Shown here one piece after another: positions 43,001 to 52,426 of a DNA stretch of 64,000 bases. The position numbers were made by a program, and so were the translations under genes. How positions within the stretch are numbered: the stretch's first letter is position 1; each line of letters begins with the position of its first letter. The DNA is taken from the NCBI RefSeq assembly GCF_029227915.1, contig NC_079879.1:17422001-17486000 (forward strand), given 5' to 3'. The DNA comes from Hydractinia symbiolongicarpus (taxonomy: Eukaryota; Cnidaria; Hydrozoa; Anthoathecata; Hydractiniidae). The notes under the pieces are model-generated. The model made no database searches. It saw only the letters and a list, made by a program, of their open reading frames with translations, and was not told the origin of the DNA.

Positions 43001-43512
43001 GCCAACTTTCCAACATGCTGACCGTGATTCGCTCAAAATGCGTTTTCACTCTTCTTCATTTAAGTTTCGATGTCTTTTGTGATGTTCTCGAAACGCAAAA
43101 ACCAATCTGAGCACTCATCACAACGTAAAGGTAAAGGTGCATTGTGTTCGCTTTGCTTCAATTTTGCATCGGTTATGCTAGACTTGTGTTTCATGATTAA
43201 ATGTCTACTAAGCTTGTCCTTTATAAATATTTTACATTCAGGACATTTGTACACATAATTTCTCCGCTCGCCACAACTGACTTCCTCCACCACGTCGATA
43301 CCACCCAAAAATTCCTTCATGAAATCTTTAACCTTTTTTTCCTTTTTCTCAACACTTCTTTGCAGTCTCAATTTGGTGACGGACAATTTGATTTTTTTAA
43401 AACGTTTTTTAAAATTTTCTTTTTTTTTCTTTGTTTTTTTACCACCGAAAATTCTCTTTCTGCTGCCATTTCAGCTTTTCGCATCATCCCTTCATTTTTA
43501 AACAAAGCCTGT
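40007..43512 (-). pseudogene. Crypton-like tyrosine recombinase gene, frameshifted and SINE-disrupted
   Basis: Starts after an acceptor at about 43512 (KNEGMMRKAEM). The first block reaches a poly-A indel, then LSVTKLRLQRSV and a C2H2-like finger (YKCPECKIFIKDKLSRHLIMKH), with CDECSDW following (43386-43060). The central frame (42722-41859) has FLRKSLVYAGM and the first catalytic Arg block GNGLRASDLIQL. The next frame (41831-41409) has TRIRCGIATF and the putative nucleophile Tyr in ETTNLYYNLL. A GTAGGT donor at 41408 is in phase with a 66-base acidic exon (41115-41050) and with the last exon from 40797. That last exon is interrupted by a SINE, resumes at 40382 and ends at 40007 after WSKWFAAADLLVAS. 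Cryptons are DNA transposons moved by a tyrosine recombinase. Assignment is by motif order; the SINE and frameshifts make it inactive. Confidence 0.65.
40391..40777 (-). repeat. SINE inserted in the last exon of the Crypton-like gene
   Basis: Full-length copy with head (box A, box B GGTTCGATTCC), tail module and an (ATCT)n end. An 8-base duplication TCATCATA flanks it (40383-40390 and 40778-40785). Removing the SINE and one duplicate restores an uninterrupted reading frame on the minus strand. The head carries a 25-base tandem duplication (ACCACTAATCTACGGCGCCATCAAA twice). Confidence 0.9.
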
Positions 43513-43713
43513 AGGGAAAATTGCAATACGACCTAAAAACTTAACAATGATTTAAACCCTATTTGCTATGAGTACCTTGTTGTAGGCTTTCGAAGAAAGT
43601 CTTCAGGATTAGCAGTTGTGTGCCAGTCCTCCATTGGATTGAACATCCAGTTTACACCAATGTGTGCATATGTATAATAGAGTTTGAATCAGCCCGTCTT
43701 AACGTGGTGTATC

Positions 43714-45739
43714 CTACCAGTTGTGGTTCATCTGGTATCTGGAATAGATATTTATCAAGGCTGTTTTTAAAAGGTCCAGTGTGCAACCAGACATATTACG
43801 GATGGATTTGGGGAGGATGTTAAAGAGCTTTATTCCATGGATAGGTAAACTGAACTCTGCCACCCTACTGCATGGACCACACGGAAGTTTTGCTTTCCGC
43901 CCATGCCGAGGATGATGATAGCTTTGGATTTTCAGATTAACATTTGGTACCAACTGTTCCATGATTTTCCAAATATAAATTATTCAATACCTTTCCCTTC
44001 TATGCTCCAATGAATACAGTTTCAGTTCCTTCAATGATTTCCAATAGTTGTGATTGGTCAAGTTTCTGATTTTTCGTATATAGGACCATTGCAATGCCTC
44101 TATCATCTGTATCTCTCCAACTTTATGTGGACTCCATAGGACTGAGCAATACTCTAATAGAGGAAGAACAAGAGATTTCCACATGGTCATAAGGTGATCC
44201 TTCGTTCTAGTGTAAAAAGTTCTTAAAATCCAAGAGATCTTGTTTTTACTGTCATTTACTACTTTCAATATGTGGGAATGAAAGGTGAAGTTGGTGGATA
44301 ATATGACACCAAGATCTTTCAGTTCCTCTCGCTCTGTGATTATGGATCCAGAGGGGGAAAGATACGACGTGCATATTTTCAGGGTGTTGTTCATGCCATA
44401 ACTCATGACCTCAAACTTTAGATCATTAAATTTCATGTTTGCATCTTCTGCCCTTTCATAAATTTTCTGTAGATCACTTTGCAACTTGCCCATGTCCCTG
44501 AGAGAGTCGGTGCTCTTGGTAACCCTTGTATCATCGGCAAATGACCGTACAATACTGGCATTGACATTTCAGTCTATATCTCCAAGGAGGATGATGAAGA
44601 TAAGTGGTCCAAGCACACTACCTTGGGGTACACCTGAAATAACAGCAACAGGATGTGATCCCATTCCATTGACAATGACTGATTGGGTGCGGTTTGTCAG
44701 GAAAGCTTCAACAAAGTTAAATAATTTTCCTTTGATTCCAAGTTTTTCAAGTTTTTTTAAGACAATGGTAAAATCCACTTTGTCGAAGGCTTTCACAAAG
44801 TCAAGGTATACAATGTCACAATTTAGTTTTCCATCAACAAAGTGTATCACATTATCAAAGTGGTCTAAGAGTTGGCTAAGACATGACCGACCAGAACGAA
44901 AACCATGTTGATTTTCGTTTAGTAGCTTGTTTTCTTCAAGGGAGCAGGTGATATGATTCCAGATGACTTTTTCGAAAATTTTGATATGTCAAGGCTACTC
45001 GGCGGCATTTGGATGCATCAGATTTCTTTCCCCCTTTGAAATGAGGGGTGATTAGTAAGTGCTTTAAAATTTGGGGAATTTCACCACAGTCCATACATTT
45101 TTGCCATAACAGAAGAAGTGGTACAGATAGCGATGTTTTACACTTCTTCAGAAAAATTGCTGGGAAGCCATCTGGGCCTGGTGCAGAGTTGTCAGAGAGT
45201 TCATCAATTGCATTGACGATGTCTTTTTGAGAGAAGTGGATTTCTTGAATTTCTGATGTGTGTTAGGGTAGGTTGATTGTTATGTCTTCTACATGTTTTG
45301 GCTCACTGAATACTCTTTGATATTGACAGGAAAGGATTTCAGCCATATCTCTGCTCTCATGTGTTAATTTGTTGCTGTGATCCATAAGCGGTCCAATTTT
45401 TGTTTTTATTTTAGAAAACTTTTTTGCGTATGAATAAAAGTATTTAGGATTTTTTTTGATAGCTTCTAAAGCTGTTTTTTCTTTTTGTAGATTTCCATTT
45501 AAATAAGACATTTGTAATTTTTTATCAATTTCTAGGAGTTCCTTGACTAGTTTTTCCTTTCTTGCAGGTGAAGAGGTATTGTTCAATATTTTGTGGATTT
45601 GTCTTCTCCTTCTTGTGAGATTTCGGCGGTATCTTAAATGTTTGTTTGGTCTAACAGATGTTTTTGCAGTTTTGCTTGGGACTAATGCTGAAGATATATC
45701 GTAACATGTAGCATAAAATATAGATAGTATTTCATTCAC
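43714..45739 (-). pseudogene. LINE ORF2, linker and reverse transcriptase part
   Basis: The linker frame (45739-45263) has RRNLTRRRRQIHK and PKYFYSYAKKF. RT blocks follow: HGFRSGRSCLSQL (about 44905), YLDFVKAFDKVD and SGVPQGSVLGPL (44850-44569), then an in-frame TGA, then SFADDTRVT (about 44530) with the catalytic FADD. The thumb and C-terminal region (44493-43714) includes LKDLGVILSTNFTF, LPLLEYCSVLWSP and a final FNILPKSIRN. Frameshifts lie near 45000, 43970 and elsewhere. Confidence 0.85.
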
Positions 45740-45804
45740 ATCTTTTTTTCGAAATTCATTATGCCAATCATATTCGTGAAGATTGTTGTTCAGTTTTTCT
45801 CAGT

Positions 45805-46584
45805 CTATATCTTCTTTAAAATAATTAAGTGACATGAAAGATGTTGGCACTCTTTGGGGGGTGTTTGCAAGCTTTGTTTTACCTTGAAGAAAGTTAGTAC
45901 TTCAACAAAGCTATGATGAGATATACTGAGTAGCGTAGGAATAATTTGATAATCAAAAGACATATCAATGTTGTTCAAGAATACCAGATCAAGAGTGTTA
46001 CCATCTTTGTGCGTCGGTTTCGTGATAATTTGATTGAACATCAAGTCACAACAAAATTCGTTGAGATATTTGATCATGATTTTCTCCTCGGTATTGGCCC
46101 CTGTTGATGGAGTTCCACTGGGCCAGGCAGTATGGGGTAGATTGAAATCCCCGCCAAAAATTATTTCGGGGAGAGTCGCATTCTGAATACCAAGAATGCT
46201 AGTTGCCAGTCCATTTAATGCAGCTTTAAAATCAGATGGAGTGGATGGGTGGCCGTGGGTTTTGTCATCAGGTTGGCGGTATAAAACAGCAAGGGCAAGA
46301 TTTTCTTCTTTCGAAAATAGACATAACAATTGTATTGCTTCTGAGGAATGGGTAAAAAGCTCCTGACATGAGCCAGCTAGATCATCTCGAACATAGATTG
46401 CTACACCACCAGATTGACGGCCTTTCTTTGCCTTTTTTCGAGCTGAGTCCATTCTGTAAAGGGTATAACCTTCGATGTACAATTCCGCATTTCTGTGATT
46501 ATTCAACCAGGTTTCTGTCAGGCCTAAAAATAGTGCATTTTTGATTTGAATTTTATCCCTTAGATATGTCTTGTTTGTGGACAT
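45805..46584 (-). pseudogene. LINE ORF2, APE endonuclease part
   Basis: Shows LGLTETWL (catalytic Glu), GGVAIYVRDDL, IIFGGDFNLPH (Asp/Asn pair), LDLVFLNN and SHHSFVEV (the final Asp/His motif appears as SHHS). All the main APE blocks are in order. The frame breaks after about residue 245. Confidence 0.8.
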
Positions 46585-46793
46585 AAACCTTGCACATTAT
46601 AATAGGTGAATGCATTCAAAACGTTTTGCTCTGAGTAATTTGTTGCATTGGTTGTTGGGGTTGATTGTGATAGATTTGATTGAGTCGTTGAGATTGTTTG
46701 GTTGGTAGTTTAGTGGTTGATTGTATAATTTGGTTTGCCATGGTTGAGCTGGAAAGGACTCCTGGCTCCAAGGAGGATTTTGGTAGGGTGCTT

Positions 46794-47396
46794 TTACAGT
46801 GAAAATTTTTCTTCTATCTTTTGCATCAATTCCGCCTTCAGAAGGCGGATTGCATCTAAAAAATCTGACGATGTTTTGTTTACACTTTCCATTTTAGTAT
46901 TTTGATGGTGATTGCTTTGTAATTGATTTATCGGCGATTTAGTGATTTGATTGTGGTTTGTATTTTTAGGATGCCGTATTGTACCTTTCACATGATAAAA
47001 GGAACAGGATTCGTTAAAACATTCGCTTTTCCTCAGAGATTGCATGCACATGTTCGGATGAAAATGTTGACAATTGCGACCAAGAGTACATCCTCTTAGG
47101 TTTCTAGTCCCATGTTGCATTAACTTTTTGCAAAGTCTAGGATGAAGTAATTTACATGATACACCTTTCATACCATGTTTACATTTTCCTTTTTTAAAAA
47201 AGGAACAATTTTTGGAAGTCATTTTGGGTTCTCCGTTTGTGTTATCTTGAGATGAGTTACTTTGTTGTGGTGGGAGTGACCTTGTAATAGTAAGTTCAGT
47301 CTCAGTGTTTGGTTCAGGATTACTTGTGGAGACTTCAGGGTTCAATAAATTTGTAGCACATTCATTTGTGCCACTAGGTTTTTTGTTACATTTCAC
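46794..47396 (-). CDS. LINE ORF1, three CCCH-type zinc fingers
   Basis: A 200-residue protein. A polar N-terminus is followed by CSFFKKGKCKHGMKG, CKLLHP, then CTLGRNCQHFHP, then CFNESCSFYHV, which are CCCH-type motifs suggesting RNA binding. The C-terminus has a short helical segment (LDAIRLLKAELMQKIEE) that may multimerise. ORF1 proteins coat LINE RNA. The frame is intact, but the given start is an approximation at a Met-like position. Confidence 0.75.
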   Translation of the reverse strand: MKCNKKPSGTNECATNLLNPEVSTSNPEPNTETELTITRSLPPQQSNSSQDNTNGEPKMTSKNCSFFKKGKCKHGMKGVSCKLLHPRLCKKLMQHGTRNLRGCTLGRNCQHFHPNMCMQSLRKSECFNESCSFYHVKGTIRHPKNTNHNQITKSPINQLQSNHHQNTKMESVNKTSSDFLDAIRLLKAELMQKIEEKFSL

Positions 47397-47469
47397 TTGA
47401 GTTTTAGGTTGTTTGAATTAGGTCAGGAGAATCGTAAACTTCATTCAACTTTAATTTAGAAAACTTTTT

Positions 47470-49046
47470 ATAATCTGGCTAATCGAATTCTTAACAGAAA
47501 GTCTTTCCTTAAGGAGGGGTTAACACAAAAAACACTTCTTACATTCTTACGTTCAAAGGTGTTTCCTGCATTATACCAGTCCAAGTCTTCTTCATCGGAC
47601 GACTCTTCATCTGGTACACAGTCTTTTTCCGGTACATATCGTATCCCTTTTTAAGCGCGTCTAGATAAAAAAAAGCAATTTTGGCGTCGTTGTGCAACAT
47701 GGACAGAAAATTTTGTTCAACTTTTACCTATGGACAAAACAATTTTTTTAACTTTACCTTATTCCATGTTTGGCCGTCAACCTTATTTGCATCGTCCTCA
47801 TTTTCAGATTCTACAATTTTTTCATTCAAGTCAGATTGCTGTAAGTAAATTTGTATTGATACATATAAAAAGAATCAATATAAAAAAGTAACTTTGGATC
47901 AAATTTTCTTAATACTTTAAAAGGCAGCTGAAAAAAAGTCACAAATTAAAAACATCAAGAGCAAGAGAGATGATCAAAAAAAAATTATAAAAAATGCATA
48001 CTTCAATGTCAATAGAATTTTCTTTTGCAGCCGCCGTGTCTTTTGGCGCAACTTCATCTTCCTGTTTAGGCAGCTATAATTGCAAAACATGAAAATTATA
48101 GTCTGGAGTTCATAAGTATTAAACTACCAAGTCTAAATCAGCCCCTCCTTATAGTTTTAATGGAGGAAGTACTGAATAGAGAAATAAGGCTACCTTAAAG
48201 ATAATAAATGGAAAATCAGAACCTACCCGTTGTTTGAAAAAACCAGGCTCAGTAATATCTAAAATGTTTTTTACATACTTAAGCTTTGGGCTAAACTATT
48301 TTAAAATAGGGACCAAAATGTATAAAAAAATACTAGAGGCATACATTACATACCCTCGTAATAATCGGGTTTGTTCGCATGTAACATGTCTAAAATACTG
48401 CAACAGTTTTTCTCCGAATGAGTATGCTCCTTCTCCCAAACAGGATCCTTTTCTATCTCAAGTGAACATAACTTGCTTAAATTCCTCAATCGTACGAAAC
48501 GTGACCTTGTTTAAATCGAAATAAAAGTAAAAAGAATCTTGTAAATTTTAAATTAAATAAATCTTTCCCTTTCTCTATATTTGTAATTGCATCCATGCAG
48601 ACAAGATAAGTTTTGAAAAATCTGTTTGGGAAAGACCATATAAGTAAGCATAACTTTTCTCCTAAAATATCACTTACATTCCTGTGGAATGGGTTTCTCT
48701 AGTTTGGAAAAGTTCATTATAAGAGAATTATCTTTTAAACAACCATAACCGTCTTCTTTGATGAAAAATAGATTTTTGATCAATATAATGTCACCAATAA
48801 AAATTTCAGCTAAGATTCTTTGGCCCATGACATCGATTTTAACTACTTCATCACTAGTTTGGTCATGAAGCTTTATCATCCCCAAGCCCTGGCACTCTTC
48901 TTGAAAGGATTCTGTTTCTGAATGAAATTCTTCTGTAGTTATCTTGTCTAACACTACACCCAAATGTTACATTTTGCATATTGTCTTTTAAAATCCTTCT
49001 CTAAAGGGACTATAATGGGACGTTTTCCTTTCTTAACATTGACACC
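47470..49046 (-). CDS. Multi-exon gene fragment, product unknown
   Basis: Small open blocks with good splice signals run on the minus strand. They are about 49046-48965 (GVNVKKGKRPIIVPLEK), about 48958-48678 (LDKITTEEFHSETES to KPIPQE, GTAAGT donor), 48505-48354 (EIEKDPVWEKEHTHSEK to NKPDYYE), 48258-48227 (ITEPGFFKQR, GTAGGT donor), 48073-48002 (LPKQEDEVAPKDTAA) and 47838-47758 (QSDLNEKIVESENED). Phases match across the last three junctions. A final block at about 47646-47545 reads RYVPEKDCVPDEESSDEED in a frame I could not join cleanly. The junction between the second and third blocks is also unresolved. No domain recognised. Both ends may be missing. Confidence 0.45.
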
Positions 49047-49349
49047 CTGTAAGATATTATAATATATGTGAAAAAACATAATATAATCTCTAACGTTTTT
49101 GACCATTCACATAAGGGGTCATCTACAAAATTCGTAGCAATTCGTATAAAAAAATTCGTATATGCTATACGAATTTTCTTTTGCCATACAGTAATTAAAT
49201 TCGTATGAAATTTTTCTAAAATCGTATAAAATTCGTATGAGTTTTTAATTAAATTCGTATGAGTTTTAAATTAAATTCGTATGAGTTTTAAATTAAATTC
49301 GTATGAGTTTAAAAAAATTTGTATGAGTTTTAAATTAAATTCGTATAAG

Positions 49350-50912
49350 TTTTAAACAAGAAGCCCTGGGGGCTCTAAGAATTTCCGCGCGCTACCAAAA
49401 TATTTGATGAAAACCTGCTAATTCGTTGTGTTATTGTGCCAAACATTCGAAGGGGTTTGGTGCATGAACCTCTGAAGATAAAGCCCATCAGTGACATTAT
49501 ATCTTACAACAAACGCAAACAAAACGAAACGTGTCATAATAAACTCACATTTTAAAAGAAATTGCTATGTAGCTGGAGCCACCGAGTTGGCTTTCGCCGA
49601 TGCGCTTAACCATACTCATCGAGTTTGATGTTCCGATTTGGACAAGCAAAAGAACAATAATATGGTAGCTATGTCTGTATGTAGAGGGTAATCAGAAAGT
49701 TTTGTTTCATATTAGCTAGGTTTAACTTTATTCTTTGATTAGGATACCTACGACTGGAGTAAATAGTTTTTAAATCCCACCAGAGCTGCTTGTTCCACCA
49801 AGGTAGCCATAGCTATAGCTAGCTATCTACTCCTTTTGAGTAAAGTAACTTTGTTTTTTTCTTACCAAGTTTTTATCAGCTATAGCTAGCTAGCTACATG
49901 TAGGGAACCTTTCTGTCAGTTTCATTTATATTTCGATACTAACTAAACAAATACAAACGCAAAATGAAGAATCTAGAGCCAACAAGGAAAAAGAAATTGA
50001 AGTAAGTGATGGTCTATTAAAGAAATTTATTTCATAATATTTATTTTTTGATTATTTTAACAAAAAATACAGCCTATCATTCATGGTTGAAAGTCTTGCG
50101 ATTGAGACGTTTATGGTCTTAAACGGCATTAGTTGACAAAAAATCAAAATTTTGATGTAACCATCATTTTCAGCATACTTTTTTTATTAACTGTGTCAAT
50201 TTTTGTCGAAAATAAAGCAGTTTTAATTTTTGGACCAATTTTGGCCTAAAATGACATTTAAGGTGGCAAAAAACCGAAATTTTGATGTCACCATCATGTT
50301 CACCATACTTTTTTTGTTAATTGTGCCAAAATTTGTCAAAAATAAAGTAGTTTTAATTTTTGGACCAATTTTGGCCTAAAATGACATTTAGGTAACAAGA
50401 AATCAAAATTTTGATGTCACCATCATGTTCAGCATACTTTATTTGTTTACTGTGCCAAATTTTGTTAAAAATAAAGTAGTTTTAATTTTTGCACCAATTT
50501 TGGCCTGAAATGAAATTTAGGAAAGAGAAATCAAAATTTTGATGTCACCATCATTTTCAGCATACTTTATTTGTTAACTGTTCCAAATTTTGTTGAAAAT
50601 AAAGTAGTTCTAATTTTTGGACCAATTTTGGCCTAGAATGACATTTAGGTGACAAAGCTCAAAATTATTATGTCACCATTATGTTCAGCATACTTTTTTT
50701 GTTAACTGTGCCAAATTTTGTCAAAAACAAATACCAGTTTTGGCCTGAAGCGTCAATACTAGACTTCCCAGTAGTTAAGGAGCTTGGGTACGAAGTTTAC
50801 ATCTGTGACGGACCAACGTGAAATCCCAGGGTCGATTTTTTCTCAAAAAATGCTCCGAAAAAAAAAAACGACGGTTTTAAAGAATTTCCTACGCCTTCGG
50901 GCGCGGAAATTC
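49350..50912. repeat. Repeat G, copy 2, inserted inside element I
   Basis: Same ends as 36258-37077 (ACAAGAAGCCCTGGGGGCTC; ...GCGCGGAAATTCAA). Tandem AATTCGTATGAG repeats resume directly on both sides, defining the insertion edges. About five to six 120-bp units occupy 50130-50760. A further 494 bp of unrelated sequence (about 49567-50060) is inserted between GCTA and ACAAAAAATACAG, relative to copy 1. Confidence 0.8.
49567..50060. other. Extra segment inside repeat G copy 2, with candidate start exon
   Basis: Absent from copy 1. Contains AGCT runs and, at 49964-50001 on the plus strand, ATG plus MKNLEPTRKKKLK directly followed by a GTAAGT donor. That looks like a captured first exon with upstream sequence. 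It could also be chance. Confidence 0.35.
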
Positions 50913-51094
50913 AATTAAATTCGTATGAGTTAAATTCGTACGAGTTTAACAAAAAATTCGTATGAGATTTTAATTAGATGCGTATGGTTTAAAAAAAAAG
51001 AAAATCATTTGACATTGTATTAAATTCATATATGAGTTTTAAAATAAAATTCGTTTGAGTTTTTTTAATTAGATGCTGCGTATGGTTTTTTAAA

Positions 51095-51530
51095 AAAAAT
51101 GCGATCTAAAAAAACATTTCTATCGCCGTTTTTCGTTTTAAAACTTTTAAAAAGCAATCCAAAAAAGCTTTTCTATAGTGGTTTTTCGATGTAAACTTTT
51201 AAAATGCGATTTAAAAAAACATTTCTATCGCCGTTTTTCGATTTTTAAACTTTTAAAATGCGATCTAAAAAAACATTTCTGTCGCCGTTTTTCGATTTTC
51301 AAACTTTCAAAATGCGATCTAAAAAAACATTTCTATCGCCGTTTTTCGATTTAAACTTTCAAAATGCGATCTAAAAAAACATTTCTATCGCCGTTTTTCG
51401 ATTTGAAACGTCAAAAACGAAAAATGGCGATAGAAATGTTTTTTAGATCGCATTTTAAAAGTTTAAAAATCGAAAAACGGCGATAGAAATGTTTTTTTTG
51501 GATCGCATCCCAAAAGTTTAAAAACGAAAT
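51095..51530. repeat. Tandem repeat H, second site, both orientations
   Basis: About five units run forward (AAAATGCGATCTAAAAAAAC, ATTTCTATCGCCGTTTTTCG) to about 51412, then two units in inverted orientation to 51530. The array can thus fold into a long hairpin. Shares its unit with 39590-39810. Confidence 0.85.
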
Positions 51531-51801
51531 ATAATTCGTATAAATAAAAGAGTATAATTCGTACGACAATTCGTATGAAAATCGTATAAAAGAGAATATA
51601 ATTCGTATGACAATTCGTATAAAAGAGAATAATTCGTATGACAATTCGTATGAAAATCGTATAAAATTCGTATTAGATTTTTTAAAAATCGTATAACTAT
51701 TTAACACTATACGAATTGTATACGATTTTTATACGAATTAAAAGCAATTAAATTCGTATATATTCGTATAAAATATCATACGAAATTTGTAGACGACCCC
51801 T

Positions 51802-52373
51802 AATATGATTGTATAATGCAGACTTTAAAAAAAAAAAAAAATTGCAAAAAATCAGCATTTTGTGGTCCTATCAAGAAAATATATTTCGTATGTTTTGTCA
51901 GATATACGTTTATTCTTCAGGCTGAATAACTTGACTTATAACCAACAACAGGTACCAGACTTTGTATTTAGCTTTTGGACCTCATTATCGCTATCCTGCG
52001 ATATACCACTTTGCCTTGCAGTGCAAAAAGTACATGGACCTTCTGAAGATTTGGCAAATTTTCAAATTTTATATAGCCCATACGTTCAGACATTACTAAT
52101 GTAAGATTATTAAATATCATTACCGTGTAAAGCCAAAATCTTAGCTTGTAAAAGCTATTAATTTATAAAAAAACCATGTATTTTCTGTGCATGGATTATG
52201 CAGACACAATGCCTACTATTTTAAAAAAATGGGAAATGGGAGCCTAAAATTATGTTTATCATTTCAAAAAGTTATCAAAATGTTGTAATATATTAAAACA
52301 TCAGTCCAACAGAAAGCCGTTGTAAAGAAACAAGTCCCAATATTTTAAGTCTGCATTATCCAATCACAGCACT
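51802..52373. other. Non-coding, no recognised feature
   Basis: An 80-codon frame at 51862-52104 has no recognisable motif and no clear splice sites. Confidence 0.35.
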
Positions 52374-52382
52374 ATAATTATA

Positions 52383-52425
<43 letters not shown>
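52374..52425. repeat. (ATT)n microsatellite
   Basis: About 15 ATT triplets, directly abutting the Helitron 3' terminus. The last A supplies the A of the A-T target site on this strand. Confidence 0.95.

Positions 52426-52426
<1 letters not shown>

Larger units (their letters stand above)
43555..47410 (-). mobile_element. LINE (Jockey/CR1-like) with ORF1 and decayed ORF2
   Basis: On the minus strand: ORF1 with CCCH fingers, then an APE endonuclease, linker and reverse transcriptase in broken frames, ending near 43555. The order matches APE-type non-LTR retrotransposons. It lies immediately upstream of the Crypton-like gene on the same strand. Several frameshifts and stops in ORF2 make it inactive, while ORF1 is still open. 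Confidence 0.85.
49114..51801. mobile_element. Element I: AATTCGTATGAG tandem repeats with terminal inverted repeats
   Basis: AGGGGTCATCTACAAAATTC at the left matches the inverted right end (GACGACCCCT at 51792-51801) over 23 bases. The interior is made of AATTCGTATGAGTTTTAAATT-type repeats on both strands and of the 60-bp tandem H. It is interrupted by repeat G copy 2. No coding sequence. Confidence 0.8.
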
